NCBI RefSeq assembly: GCF_020103725.1
Contig: NZ_JAHXBG010000002.1
Coordinates: 372,001 to 436,000, forward strand
From: Hyalangium gracile
GTDB lineage: Bacteria > Myxococcota > Myxococcia > Myxococcales > Myxococcaceae
DNA: 64,000 nt
Direction of reading: 5' to 3'
Shown here: piece after piece, positions 52,063 to 61,117 of the stretch
Position numbering within the stretch: the stretch's first letter is position 1
Layout: every line of letters starts with the position of its first letter
The notes under the pieces: generated by a model
The model's database searches: none
What the model saw: the letters and a program-made list of their open reading frames with translations, nothing else
Told to the model about the DNA's origin: nothing
Program-made: the position numbers and the translations under genes

Positions 52063-52824
52063 ATGAAAGAGAATGGCCAGTCTGGACAGGCCGCGGTGGA
52101 GTCGGCGCTGACCCTGCCGCTGGTGGTGTTCCTCATCCTGGGCACGATGCAGCTGTTCCTCGCGTTCCACGCGCGAGTCCTGGCGCACTACGCCGTCTTC
52201 CAGGCCACCCGGGCCGGCAGCATCTCTCACGGGGACTGCACCCGGATGCAGGACACGGCGGTGCTGGCCCTGCTGCCCTCGTTCCGCTCCTTCCTGGGCA
52301 AGGGCACCTCTGGAGGAGGCCCCGCGGAGAAGCTGGCCAACGCCTTCGGCGAGTACAAGCGCAACGGGTACCGCTTCCTTCCCTCCCAGGATGCGGGCCA
52401 CAACGGCAGCATCGTCTGGATCCTCCGTGAGCTGGTCGACGAGCATTCCGTGCCCGCGCCCGTCCCCTCGCCCCAGGATCGCGCCTTCGACAGCCCAGAC
52501 CACCTCATGCGCCTGGAGACGCGGATGATCTACTGGTTCCCCCTGAAGGTGCCCTTCGCCAACTGGGTGATCAGCCGCATGTTCCTCGCGCGCCTGGGCC
52601 TGGAGGAGTACCACAAGGCCAACCCCCTCCTGCTGGCGGAGAAGGACGCCAACTGGGAGCGCTCGAGGAAAGACTCCTTCCGCCTGTCGGACGCCGTGGC
52701 CTCGGAGCTGAAGCGCCGAGACAAGCGCGAGCAGTACGTCCTCCCCATCGAGACCACCTTCACCATGCGGATGATGACTCCGGCCAAGGCCAGTCGCTTC
52801 GCATCGATGAACTGCCCCTGGTGA
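52063..52824 (+). CDS. TadE-like pilus protein (253 aa)
   Basis: The start at 52063 follows GCGCGCAC without a strong site; a longer version begins at 52048. The N-terminus QSGQAAVESALTLPLVVFLI is the TadE signature: a short positively charged leader, a Glu five residues in and one membrane helix. The rest, unusually long, is periplasmic or extracellular. TadE-type minor pilins belong to the Flp/Tad secretion and adhesion system. It is the first gene of a tightly packed operon with two further pilus-like proteins. Confidence 0.8.
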   Translation: MKENGQSGQAAVESALTLPLVVFLILGTMQLFLAFHARVLAHYAVFQATRAGSISHGDCTRMQDTAVLALLPSFRSFLGKGTSGGGPAEKLANAFGEYKRNGYRFLPSQDAGHNGSIVWILRELVDEHSVPAPVPSPQDRAFDSPDHLMRLETRMIYWFPLKVPFANWVISRMFLARLGLEEYHKANPLLLAEKDANWERSRKDSFRLSDAVASELKRRDKREQYVLPIETTFTMRMMTPAKASRFASMNCPW

Positions 52825-52827
52825 CCC

Positions 52828-54450
52828 ATGCGCGCTCGCTCCCCCCGCAGAGGGCAGACGCTGGTGCTGTTCGCCCTTACCGTGCTGCTCGTCTCGCTCA
52901 TGGTGGTGATGACGCTGTCATTCTCCGTCAAGGTGCGTGAGCGCATCGAGCTCCAGACGGTGGCGGACACCACGGCCTTCACCAACGCGGTGGCCACCGC
53001 GCGCACCTTCAACAACATCGCCGTGCTCAACCGCGCGCAGATCGCCCACGGCGTGGCGCAGCTGGGCGCCCAGAGCATCATCAGCTGGACCACGTTCTAC
53101 CGCTCGGCCATCAACGCGGCGAAGAAGGCCTTCAAGGACTCCGAGGAGCCCTACCAGACCAACAAGGACATCGGCTGCTGGTGCAAGGAGACGCACTGCC
53201 CGCCGATGTGCCAGTGCGGCAAAAAGGGTCTCGAGGATCTGAAGAAGCTCCAGGACGATCTGCAGAAGGAGGACGACCGCGTCGACAAGCTCTTCGAGAG
53301 CATGGACGCGGCGGCTGGGCGCGAGGTGTTCTTCATGCAGCTGGCCATGATGGCCATGTACGCCGAGCAGCAGGAGGTCTTCCTCCGCCTGGAGAACAAG
53401 CTGGAGGATCAGGGCTTCGCCCAACGCATCCTCGACCGGATCTCCGAAGGTGGAAACCGGGCCGAGTGGAGCGCTCCCCCTGGAGCCGGCTCCGTCTCCA
53501 AGGATGAGGTGAACGGCGGAGCGTTGTGCTTGGACGATGGCGCGGTGTGTACCCCGTTGCCCCTCACGGTGGCCCACTCCGTCAACGCCGCCATGGGCAG
53601 CCGGGGCTGGCGCTTCACCACGAAGCGCACCGACTACGAGGCGCACATGACCAAGCTGAAGACGGTCATTCCCCCGCCGGACACCATCACCCTCACTGGA
53701 ACCGGCACCTCCTACTTCACCGAGGACGGCCCGGGCGGGATGTTTCCACCGTATGCGCCCGCCGCCAGCGCCGAGGATGAGGGCACCGTCCGCACGGAGT
53801 ACAACCACCAGGCCCACGGCGGCAACGCTCCCTGCCCGCTCGTCATGTCCGCCTCCGTGGGGCCCGATGAGACCAAGGTCGAGCTGAAGGCAGGCCCGTC
53901 GCCCGTGCACAAGTGGATGGATGGCAAGGATTCGAGCCCCTCCTCCCACTTGCTCACCTTCTGCCTCGGGGGCCCTTCCAGTTGCCCCGGTGTGTGGCCC
54001 GCCTTCCTCGACTACAACGTGGTCCAGGTGGCCAGAAGCGGGAACAACTTCGGCCAGCCCAAGAACGTTGCCGTCATCATGCGGGACTCCAGCCGGCAAG
54101 GCGCGGACCCGTGGAACGAGCGCTACCGCAGTCCGTTCCCAAGCCAACGCCCCAAGACATTCGACGCCTCCCTGGCCGCGCCCAAACGGAGCCTTGCCGT
54201 CGGGCTCTCCACGGGCGTCGCCTACTACCACCGAGGCACCCTCATCGACGCCTCCATCCCCGTCCTCACCGGCGACCACTGGAGCGAACCGCCCAACCTC
54301 CTCAATCCCTACTGGCGCGCCACGCTCGTCTCGATGGATGTGGACAAGGACGGCCCGAAGGATGCGCTCAAGGCGCTGAACCTCGCGGGTGCCGGCGTGC
54401 ACGCCGAGGCGTTCCAGGCCCTGCTCCAGCAGGGCTACGGAGGCTACTGA
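52828..54450 (+). CDS. TadG-like pilus assembly protein (540 aa)
   Basis: The N-terminus PRRGQTLVLFALTVLLVSLM is the Tad_N helix. Residues 40-110 have the helical region ELQTVADTTAFTNAVATART and a stretch that contacts the other Tad pilins. A cluster of cysteines near residues 113-131 (GCWCKETHCPPMCQCGKKG) may bind metal or form disulfides. The rest is a large, variable extracellular part. It starts 3 bp after the TadE-like gene and its stop overlaps the start of the next gene. Confidence 0.8.
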   Translation: MRARSPRRGQTLVLFALTVLLVSLMVVMTLSFSVKVRERIELQTVADTTAFTNAVATARTFNNIAVLNRAQIAHGVAQLGAQSIISWTTFYRSAINAAKKAFKDSEEPYQTNKDIGCWCKETHCPPMCQCGKKGLEDLKKLQDDLQKEDDRVDKLFESMDAAAGREVFFMQLAMMAMYAEQQEVFLRLENKLEDQGFAQRILDRISEGGNRAEWSAPPGAGSVSKDEVNGGALCLDDGAVCTPLPLTVAHSVNAAMGSRGWRFTTKRTDYEAHMTKLKTVIPPPDTITLTGTGTSYFTEDGPGGMFPPYAPAASAEDEGTVRTEYNHQAHGGNAPCPLVMSASVGPDETKVELKAGPSPVHKWMDGKDSSPSSHLLTFCLGGPSSCPGVWPAFLDYNVVQVARSGNNFGQPKNVAVIMRDSSRQGADPWNERYRSPFPSQRPKTFDASLAAPKRSLAVGLSTGVAYYHRGTLIDASIPVLTGDHWSEPPNLLNPYWRATLVSMDVDKDGPKDALKALNLAGAGVHAEAFQALLQQGYGGY

Positions 54451-55436
54451 TGCACTCCGCGCGCATGCTGCGAGGCGCTCGTGGCCAGGCCATGGTGGAG
54501 ACCGCCCTGGGCATCACCGTCATGGTCAGCATCATCGCCTTCGGCATCTTCCTGTCCGAGGTGGGCTTCCTCTCGCTCAAGGTGCAGGAGGCCGCTGTCT
54601 CCGCCTTGTGGGACGGGACCGCGGGAAAGATGCACAACATCCCCATCTCCTATTCGGAGGCGAAGGGCTCCATGCGCAGGGCCGCGGCCGATGCCCAGGG
54701 GCGCTATGCGGACTTCAACGGCCTGACCAGCGTCACCTCGGGCGGCAACATCACCCAGGTCTTCACCCGCGGCGCCAACCTCACCGTCTCCTGTGACATG
54801 GGCCGCGGCCCGGAGTTCCGCAGCTCCGTCCCGCTGCTGTCCCTCATCTACCGCGACAACGAGGGCACCGTCTGTTCCGCGAGCGCGGAGCTCACCGCCA
54901 TTCGCTTCCCGCGCTCCTTCCTGGACCGTGGCAGGAGTGCGCTCTACACGAAGCGGAACCTGGAGAACTCGGGCGCCTTCCTCCGCGTGTGCGCCACCGG
55001 GCGGGCCGTGGGTGGCGCGTGCCTGGGGGGCTACTCGATGCTGGTGGATGACTGGGGCCTGGCCGGGCGGATGGAGTCGGTGCCCTGCAACATGATCGCC
55101 CAGGATGTGCCCGTCCCTTGCCTGAACGCTCCTTTCTATCTGGCGGTTCGCGGCGTCTATGAGCCCTCGGTGCTGCCCATCCCCAAGAGCTCCTACGAGC
55201 TGGCCGAGGCCGTGCTGGGCAGGCCTCCGCCCATCAACGAGCAGCAGTTCTGGATGAGCGCCACCAACGAGGAGACGAACTTCATCCAGATCCCTCTCAT
55301 CACGGGCAAGAAGGGCATCGAGGCCTGGCCTACCTCTCCGGGCTCGATGATCGGCATCTCCACCTTCCCCTACGGCATTTCCTACGTGCAGCGCCTGGGC
55401 AACGGGAACTGCTTCCTTGGAAAGGACTGCGACTGA
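54450..55436 (+). CDS. TadE/TadF-like pilus protein with a large C-terminal domain (328 aa)
   Basis: The N-terminus RGARGQAMVETALGITVMVS followed by a hydrophobic helix is the TadE/F pattern, with Glu at the expected place. The mature part has about six cysteines (VSCDMG, VCATGR, ACLGGY, VPCNMIA, VPCLNAP, NCFLGKDC) and no repeat. It is coupled by TGATG to the TadG-like gene and overlaps the next small gene, so four or five genes form one operon. Confidence 0.75.
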   Translation: MHSARMLRGARGQAMVETALGITVMVSIIAFGIFLSEVGFLSLKVQEAAVSALWDGTAGKMHNIPISYSEAKGSMRRAAADAQGRYADFNGLTSVTSGGNITQVFTRGANLTVSCDMGRGPEFRSSVPLLSLIYRDNEGTVCSASAELTAIRFPRSFLDRGRSALYTKRNLENSGAFLRVCATGRAVGGACLGGYSMLVDDWGLAGRMESVPCNMIAQDVPVPCLNAPFYLAVRGVYEPSVLPIPKSSYELAEAVLGRPPPINEQQFWMSATNEETNFIQIPLITGKKGIEAWPTSPGSMIGISTFPYGISYVQRLGNGNCFLGKDCD

Positions 55437-55753
55437 TGAGGCTCGATCGGGTGCGCTTCCTCTCGAGCGTCGGGTTGGCGCTCGGCCTGTTGCTGGCCGC
55501 GCCGGTGGCCCTGGCGGACCAGGAGCAGTGCGAGACCCAGTGCACCAGCTCCGCCAGCGCCGAGATGCAGCGCTGTCTGGATCGCTGCCCCGCCGCGAGC
55601 GACTCATCCGGGGCGAAAGGCTTCCAGTCCTGCGCCCGGCGCTGCACGGGCCGGTTCGACGCGGCGATGAGCAGCTGCACCAGGCGCTGCCCCGACAACA
55701 AGAGAACCCCTGCGGCCAAGGCCAGGAAGAAGAAGAAGCGGAGCGCCGAGTAG
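55436..55753 (+). CDS. Small secreted Cys/Lys-rich protein (105 aa)
   Basis: The start overlaps the stop of the preceding gene (TGATG). A Sec signal peptide ends in LAAPVALA. The mature part has eight cysteines in a regular CxxxC spacing (CETQC, CLDRC, CARRC, CTRRC), followed by a Lys-rich tail. The repeated C-x3-C pairs suggest a helical, disulfide-stapled coil. Its place in the Tad operon suggests an envelope role with the pilus proteins. Confidence 0.7.
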   Translation: MRLDRVRFLSSVGLALGLLLAAPVALADQEQCETQCTSSASAEMQRCLDRCPAASDSSGAKGFQSCARRCTGRFDAAMSSCTRRCPDNKRTPAAKARKKKKRSAE

Positions 55754-55774
55754 CGCCGCTCCGGAGAGGTGACG

Positions 55775-56464
55775 ATGTGGAGGCTCAGCACGAAGTGGAA
55801 CTGGATGGCTCTCGTGGCGCTGCTATGGGCGAGTGAAGCAGCCGCGCAGCGCCTGCCCTTCACCTGGGACGTGCCCAGGACGGTGGGCGTGGTGGACGTG
55901 CCTGGGGAGATGAAGGCCGGTGGCATCCCGGTGAAGCTCCGCGCGGTGCGCAGCACCGAGAAGCCCCAGGTGTTGCTCCAGCACATCGTCCGCCGCTTCG
56001 AAGCGTGGGGCTTCTACATCCCTCCCATCGAGACCCAGGCCCAGCCCTTCCGCGAGCCGCAGATCACCGCCTTGGATCTCGAACGGCTCATCTCCTATAC
56101 CGCCATCTTCCAGCCCAACCCGGACGGCACCACCACCGTCTATCTGGGCGAAGCCAATCTCTCGCAGCCTCCAGCGAAGCTGTCTCCCATTGCTCCCGTG
56201 TATCCGGGTGCCAGGGATGTACTGAGCACGGACGTGGAGGTGGCGCGTTCCCTCTCGTATGCCGTCGCCGCGACGCCCGAGCAGGTGCAGGACTTCTACC
56301 GCGCGGAGCTGAGCCAGCAGGGCTATGCGGAGACGGAGCCTCAGGTGTACCGCCTCGGAGCGGACGAGCTGCAGGTGATGGTGCGCGCGCCCAAGCCGGG
56401 CCAGTCCGCCGTGGTGGTGCTGCACCGCACCGTGCCCGCGAATGAAGCCCCCAACACTCCGTAG
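55775..56464 (+). CDS. Secreted protein of the Tad operon (229 aa)
   Basis: AGAGG lies 5 bp upstream of the ATG chosen; a GTG two codons earlier is also possible. A signal peptide ends in ASEAAA. The mature part begins RLPFTWDVPRTVGVVDVPGE and has two domains: the first to about residue 110, the second from ARDVLSTDVEVARSLSYAV, which looks like a copy of the first with A/TPEQVQDFYRAEL. It is probably periplasmic. The domain pattern is seen in other myxobacterial exported proteins but has no name I can give. Confidence 0.65.
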   Translation: MWRLSTKWNWMALVALLWASEAAAQRLPFTWDVPRTVGVVDVPGEMKAGGIPVKLRAVRSTEKPQVLLQHIVRRFEAWGFYIPPIETQAQPFREPQITALDLERLISYTAIFQPNPDGTTTVYLGEANLSQPPAKLSPIAPVYPGARDVLSTDVEVARSLSYAVAATPEQVQDFYRAELSQQGYAETEPQVYRLGADELQVMVRAPKPGQSAVVVLHRTVPANEAPNTP

Positions 56465-56539
56465 CCCGCGCCCCCAGGCAGGTACTGCTACCTCGGGCTG
56501 AACCTGCCTACGATGGGACTTCCTCCGTGAGGTCAGACC

Positions 56540-57136
56540 GTGAGCGGGAAGATTCCTGGCGTGGATGCGGCCCTCCTGGGGTTCGATGCCCGGGAGATGT
56601 TCATGGCTCCCGGCGCGGCCTGGGATGATGCGCGCCGTGGCACCTACCTTCTTCGGACCGACGTGCGAAAGCCGCTGTCCGTCGACACGGCGGTCTGGCC
56701 CAGTCTCTTCGGTGAGGACCATTCCGACTGGAGGGGTCCCCATGTCGGGCTCTGGGACGACCTCCAGCGGATGCAGCGCTCACTCGGGCCCCTGGCCGCC
56801 CAGGCACACTGGACGATCGCCATCAGCCAGGTGTCGGTGACCGGGCTCCCTCTGCCATCCGAGGGCGAGGACTGGGAGCTCCTCGGCTTCGACATCGCCG
56901 ATGCCGGGCTCCTCAGCGGCCTGTCGAACTGCGGCTACGAGCAGGCCACGGTGGCGGAGCTGCGCGCCTCCTGGGCCCCCCTCCTCAACGAGCACCACCT
57001 GTTCACCGAGGTGAACCAGGCCCTCGCCTTCAGGGAATTGACCGACAGGCGCGTGCCGGAGCACGCCCCCTTCTTCGTCTGCGCGATCTGCGTGACGAGC
57101 AGGCTCCCCACTTCCCGTTCCCAGATTCGTCCCTAG
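56540..57136 (+). CDS. Hypothetical protein (198 aa)
   Basis: A GTG-started frame with balanced composition encodes MSGKIPGVDAALLGFDAREM, two Trp-rich segments (VWPSLFGEDHSDWRGPHVGLW and AHWTIAISQV) and a His/Phe-rich C-terminal half. There is no signal peptide or membrane helix, so it is probably cytoplasmic. I do not recognise it. Its short, acidic, Trp-rich form recalls immunity proteins for secreted toxins, but no toxin gene is next to it. Confidence 0.5.
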   Translation: MSGKIPGVDAALLGFDAREMFMAPGAAWDDARRGTYLLRTDVRKPLSVDTAVWPSLFGEDHSDWRGPHVGLWDDLQRMQRSLGPLAAQAHWTIAISQVSVTGLPLPSEGEDWELLGFDIADAGLLSGLSNCGYEQATVAELRASWAPLLNEHHLFTEVNQALAFRELTDRRVPEHAPFFVCAICVTSRLPTSRSQIRP

Positions 57137-57200
57137 CTTGCCCGCACGCATCGTCCGGGCACCTTCGCCCGTGACGGAACGCCTACACGAGGAGACCAAC

Positions 57201-57404
57201 GTGAAGAGGAAGGCATTGTGGGCCGTGGTCCTGGGGACGCTGCTGGCTGGAACGGCATGCCACCGCGAGACCCGTGAGGACGCCAAGGACAAGGCCGAGA
57301 ACACGGGCGAGAAGATCGAGGAAGGCGCCAAGGACGCCGCCGAGGGCGCGGGCGACACGATCGAGAAGGCTGGCGACAAGATCGAGGACGCTACCGACAA
57401 GTAG
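57201..57404 (+). CDS. Small lipoprotein with LEA-like 11-mer repeats (67 aa)
   Basis: The GTG start at 57201 follows GAGGAGACCAAC. The signal ends in LLAGTAC, a lipobox. The mature 47 residues are an amphipathic helix made of Glu/Lys/Ala/Asp repeats, approximately AKDKAENTGEKIE, AKDAAEGAGDTIE and AGDKIEDATDK. Such 11-mer helices resemble LEA-type and entericidin-like proteins, thought to protect membranes or proteins under drying or osmotic stress. Confidence 0.7.
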   Translation: MKRKALWAVVLGTLLAGTACHRETREDAKDKAENTGEKIEEGAKDAAEGAGDTIEKAGDKIEDATDK

Positions 57405-57452
57405 CGCCCTGCCCTTCCATCACCCAGGAAGTGCTGCCCTCCCTGGCGAGCC

Positions 57453-58205
57453 TCACGCACGACCGCTGAGGGGCGCCAGCGAGGGCAGCTCCCAGCCATC
57501 CGCGAGGCTGTGCGGTCCGGAGATCGCTCGGAAGACCCGCCGCTTGCGGGCGCGGAAGAGATCCTCGTAGAGCCGCAGGAAGATGTACGCGCCCAGCTCG
57601 AGCCCCTGCTCCACCTGGTAGGCCACGCGCGGTTCCGCCGAGGCGCGCGGCTCGACGCACCGGTAGAACCCCTCCGCGTGGTCCAGATCGAGCACCTCGT
57701 GCGTCGGGTAGTGCGTCAGCTCCTCCGCTCGGAGCCAGCCTCGCTCCACAATCCCGCGCCCGATGCGCGCCGAGATGCCGGAGAAGAGGTCCTCGATGAC
57801 TCCGAGCATGGCGAGCGCCGTCGGCACATCATCGTGCGCGCAGACTCCCAGGAGCGTCGAGTTGAACGCACGCACCTCGGGCCACTGAGCACGCCGATCG
57901 AGCTCCGCCCGGCTGACACCCAGCCGCTCGAGCAGGGTCAGGAACGTGTGCTCGTGGCTGCCGGAGAGCTCCCCACCGCCGTGCTCGTCGCGCACGTTCT
58001 CGAGCAGGATGAGCCGCTGCTCCGCGCGCGGCAGCCGCGCCGCCAGCACCGCCATGGGACGGGAGAAGTAGACGACAGCGTGGAGGAACTGGATCTGCGT
58101 CTCGACAAAGTCCTCCCGCTCGAAGGAGCCATCGCCCAGGGCGCGCAGGTACGGACTCTCGAAGGGCGCCAGCCGCGCCTTCAGCCTCTGGAGGTAGTCA
58201 CGCAT
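57453..58205 (-). CDS. Heme-oxygenase-like iron-containing redox enzyme (250 aa)
   Basis: The seven-helix heme-oxygenase-like fold is suggested by E35 and H42 in VETQIQFLHAVVYF, E69 and H75 in ENVRDEHGGGE, E138 in VIEDLFSG, and H165, H169, D173/D175 and H176 in HYPTHEVLDLDHAEGFY. These are ligands for a non-heme diiron centre, as in UndA, BesC and similar oxygenases that cleave C-C bonds of amino acids or fatty acids. No heme site is implied. The substrate is unknown. It follows the GNAT gene by 3 bp and is the last gene of a three-gene operon. Confidence 0.75.
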   Translation of the reverse strand: MRDYLQRLKARLAPFESPYLRALGDGSFEREDFVETQIQFLHAVVYFSRPMAVLAARLPRAEQRLILLENVRDEHGGGELSGSHEHTFLTLLERLGVSRAELDRRAQWPEVRAFNSTLLGVCAHDDVPTALAMLGVIEDLFSGISARIGRGIVERGWLRAEELTHYPTHEVLDLDHAEGFYRCVEPRASAEPRVAYQVEQGLELGAYIFLRLYEDLFRARKRRVFRAISGPHSLADGWELPSLAPLSGRA

Positions 58206-58208
58206 GCT

Positions 58209-59123
58209 TCAGATCTCGGAGGTGGGCATGTGCACCCACGTGACGGAGGCCGGCCGCAGAGAGAGCCTCAGCGAGTAGACCGTGCAGACGGCCCCCGGGG
58301 TGACGCCCTGGGCGGACAGCCAGGAGAGGTGCTCGCTCAGGCGCTCGTCGATCGCGAAGCAGGCGCTGCCGGGCAGGCCGCGACGCACCATCTCCTCTCC
58401 GCACCGCCGGAGGTAGGCGCCCCACGAGGGCTGCCACGCCTGGGGCCCCAGCGGCAGGTGGACGAGCGGCCAGGGCTGCCCCGTGGAGACGAGCCGCAGA
58501 TCCTTGCGCCCCGCCGTAGAGCGGAGCCCTGGCCCCTCCACGCTCCCAGCCGGGCCCAGCACCATCCCTGGAGAGCGCGGCGGCGGAGGCGCTCCGTCGA
58601 GCTCCAGCCGTGCCAGGGCCTCGGGTGAGGCGAAGTAGAGCTGCAGCCGCACGCCCGCGTTGCTCAGCTTGAAGGGGTGCACGCCCTGGGCCGTGCGCAT
58701 CACGTCTCCCTGGGCTCCGCGCATCGCGGCCCCGTAGAAGAAGCGCGTCTGCCGCAGTTCCCGCGCGCGAATCACTTCCCCCAGTCCGGTCTGGATGAGC
58801 CGGCGCGAGAGCCCCTGGCCGCGCTCATCGGCGGCCACCTTGAGATCGCAGAGGTAGAGCGCGCGGACCTCACGGCCGCCCACGGAGACATCCCGCATCA
58901 CCCCCGCGATGGAGCCGATCACGCGCTCCCCGCGCAGTGCCAGGAGGAAGCGGGCCTCGCCCAGGCCCGAGAAGAACGGGTGGTACTCCGGGCCGTGATC
59001 GATGAAGAAGTGATCCGCGCCATCGCCAATGGGATAGAGGATCGACTGCTCCAGGCGCCGCAGCTCCGGCACATAGGGAGCAATCCCGTTCGCGTCGGTC
59101 ACCACGAAGCGGACACGGCTCAT
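58209..59123 (-). CDS. GNAT-family acyltransferase (304 aa)
   Basis: The N-terminal half is a GCN5-related acyltransferase with the acyl-CoA binding element LKVAADERGQGLSRRLIQTG (95-114) and a central VIGSIAGVMRDV strand. The C-terminal half is longer than in simple GNATs, with WPLVHLPLG and PGSACFAIDERLSEHL, and may bind a large partner or lipid. Its start overlaps the stop of the DUF3419 gene as ATGA (59120-59123). In this context an acyl transfer onto an amino group is a reasonable guess. Confidence 0.75.
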   Translation of the reverse strand: MSRVRFVVTDANGIAPYVPELRRLEQSILYPIGDGADHFFIDHGPEYHPFFSGLGEARFLLALRGERVIGSIAGVMRDVSVGGREVRALYLCDLKVAADERGQGLSRRLIQTGLGEVIRARELRQTRFFYGAAMRGAQGDVMRTAQGVHPFKLSNAGVRLQLYFASPEALARLELDGAPPPPRSPGMVLGPAGSVEGPGLRSTAGRKDLRLVSTGQPWPLVHLPLGPQAWQPSWGAYLRRCGEEMVRRGLPGSACFAIDERLSEHLSWLSAQGVTPGAVCTVYSLRLSLRPASVTWVHMPTSEI

Positions 59124-60079
59124 CGCGGCTCTACCTTGGTGCCGACCTCGAAGCGCTCGTAGAAGAGGCTGCGATCCCGCGCGAGGAAGCTCGCGCTCAG
59201 CGCGTCGTCGAAGACGAAGCCGGGCTCGAAGAAGCGGCGCAGAGGGCGTTGATTGTTCAGCTGACGCAGGAGGATGCGTGCTCCCGGCTTCGCATCGCGC
59301 ACCAACCGCTCCGCCCAGGTCGCGACGAGTGAGTCGTCCGACCAGTCGAAGATGTTCGACAGGTGGATGAGCTCGAAGCGCTCGAGGAGAGGCACGTCCA
59401 GCAGCGGGCCTTCGAGCAGGGACACCGGCAGCGCCCGCCCCGCGTGGACATAGGTGGGGGCATCCTCCGGCCGATAGCACCCGAGCAGCACGTGCTGGAG
59501 GAAGGGATTCCGGGGACCATCGGCCCGCGCCAGCCCGCGCTCGAAGGCACGCTGGAAGTAGCCGGGATAGGAACCGGGCTTTGCGTGCTGCGTGGCCGCG
59601 GGGCCGAACATCGCGTGGAGGAAGCCATCCACGAAGGTGACGGCGAACGCCGCGGGCCAGTAGGGCGAGGCCCACCAGCGCTCGAGGAGCGCGCGCCGGT
59701 CCGCGGGCGGCGTGTCCGGCGCGAAGAAGCGCTGGAGCTCCTCCTCCGTCAGCACGAACTCGAGCAGGAAGCCGCGGAGCGTGCGGAAGAGCCCCTCGAA
59801 GGCACCGCACTGGTTCAGCCCGGCGCGGGAGGCGTCCCCCACGTTCAGCCGGCTCAGCTCGCCCCGCTCCACGGCTGCCGCCTTGGCCTGCAGGTGTGCG
59901 AGCTGGTCGGGGTTGAAGTCGAAGGCCACCACATCGAGGTGGGGAAACTCATGCTTCAAGGAGAGCGCGGTGCAGCCGCCCGAGGCGACGATCAGCACGG
60001 AGCGGGCTCCGGTGGCGCGCACGAGCTGTGCTTCCAGCTCGGGATCCTCGCGGACAACCGCGAACTTGAGCCGACTCAA
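59120..60079 (-). CDS. DUF3419/BtaA-like aminocarboxypropyl transferase (319 aa)
   Basis: BtaA transfers the 3-amino-3-carboxypropyl group of S-adenosylmethionine to diacylglycerol in betaine-lipid synthesis. This protein shares the SAM-binding VLIVASGGCTALSLK (28-42) and VVAFDFNPDQLAHL, and GAFEGLFRTLRGFL, plus a C-terminal ERFELIHLSNIFDW and RILLRQLNNQRPL. It is shorter than characterised BtaA and there is no BtaB-like N-methyltransferase in the window, so a different head group is likely. It is the first gene of the operon with the GNAT and heme-oxygenase-like genes, and is divergent from the desaturase. Confidence 0.75.
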   Translation of the reverse strand: MSRLKFAVVREDPELEAQLVRATGARSVLIVASGGCTALSLKHEFPHLDVVAFDFNPDQLAHLQAKAAAVERGELSRLNVGDASRAGLNQCGAFEGLFRTLRGFLLEFVLTEEELQRFFAPDTPPADRRALLERWWASPYWPAAFAVTFVDGFLHAMFGPAATQHAKPGSYPGYFQRAFERGLARADGPRNPFLQHVLLGCYRPEDAPTYVHAGRALPVSLLEGPLLDVPLLERFELIHLSNIFDWSDDSLVATWAERLVRDAKPGARILLRQLNNQRPLRRFFEPGFVFDDALSASFLARDRSLFYERFEVGTKVEPR

Positions 60080-60181
60080 CTTCCGTTCCTCCCCACTGCG
60101 GCGTAATCACGTCCCGCTATAGCATGGGGCACCCTCGACGAAAGAGGGAGCGCGTGCCACGCTGGCCGCGAGAACTCCACC

Positions 60182-61117
60182 ATGCGCGCCATTTCACTGC
60201 CGGCGGAAAAGCTGAACGAGCTGCAGCGGATCGAGCATCGGCACCTGACCCGGCTGGTCGTGTTCGCGCTCCTCTATCTGGGCTCGGCCACCGCGCTGAC
60301 GCTGCTGGCGCAGCAGCTGACGGGGGCGCTCGGATGGCTCGCGCGCGCCCCACTCTACCTGCTCGCGGCGGCCTCGCTGCACGGCATCAGCCTCTTCACT
60401 CACGAGGCCGTGCATGGAGCACTCTCTCGCCATCTCGGATGGAACCGGGCGCTCGGCGCGGTGTGCGCCTGGCCCGTGCTGCAGAACTTCGCCGCGTACA
60501 AGGTGCTGCACCTGCGGCACCATGCCGATCTGGGCGGCGGCTACGATCCGGATCACTACACGAACTACACGCGGCGCCCGTGGCTCGTCTTCTTGATGAA
60601 CTGGGGCAGGCTCCTGCTCGGCTATCCCGCCTACATCACGATGATCCCCATCCTGGGGTGGCGGCAGGGCAATGCCTCGGAGCGCGGGTGGATCGCCTTC
60701 GAGGTGGCCGCGGTCTTCGGACTCGGGGCCCTGGCCGTCGCCGCGCCGCTGCCACGTGGAGCGCTGCTCCATGGCTGGGTCATCCCGATGATCATCATCA
60801 ACACCCTGGTGAACATCCGGGGCATGAGCCAGCACACGCTCCTTCCCGAGCCCGACCACCCGATCCGGGGCAGCCGCACGATCCTCACCAACCCCGTGAC
60901 GACCTTCTTCATGTGCAACGAGAACTACCATCTCGAGCACCACCTCTTCCCTCGGGTGCCCTGGTACAACCTGCCGCGGCTCCATGCGCTGCTGAAGGAG
61001 GAGCTGACCGCGCAGGGGGCGCCCTTCATCCCCTCGTACTTCGCCTTCGTACGACAGTGGGTGCTGCACTCGCTGGGACACCGGGAGCAGGCGCGAGATC
61101 TGTCCGCCCATGGCTGA
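60182..61117 (+). CDS. Membrane fatty acid desaturase (311 aa)
   Basis: An integral diiron desaturase/hydroxylase of the fatty-acid or sphingolipid type. The three histidine boxes are complete: HEAVH (74-78), HLRHH (110-114) and HLEHH (250-254) in YHLEHHLFPRVPWYNLP. Membrane helices flank them. The substrate may be a fatty acid, an acyl lipid or a sphingoid base. The stop overlaps the next gene by 8 bp, and its start is divergent from the DUF3419 operon with a 102-bp gap, so the two operons may share control. Confidence 0.88.
   Translation: MRAISLPAEKLNELQRIEHRHLTRLVVFALLYLGSATALTLLAQQLTGALGWLARAPLYLLAAASLHGISLFTHEAVHGALSRHLGWNRALGAVCAWPVLQNFAAYKVLHLRHHADLGGGYDPDHYTNYTRRPWLVFLMNWGRLLLGYPAYITMIPILGWRQGNASERGWIAFEVAAVFGLGALAVAAPLPRGALLHGWVIPMIIINTLVNIRGMSQHTLLPEPDHPIRGSRTILTNPVTTFFMCNENYHLEHHLFPRVPWYNLPRLHALLKEELTAQGAPFIPSYFAFVRQWVLHSLGHREQARDLSAHG

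Noticed and set aside
58209-59810. A longer GNAT protein of 533 residues
   Set aside because: The extension is out of frame with, and antisense-like to, the DUF3419 gene; ATGA coupling at 59120-59123 supports the short form.
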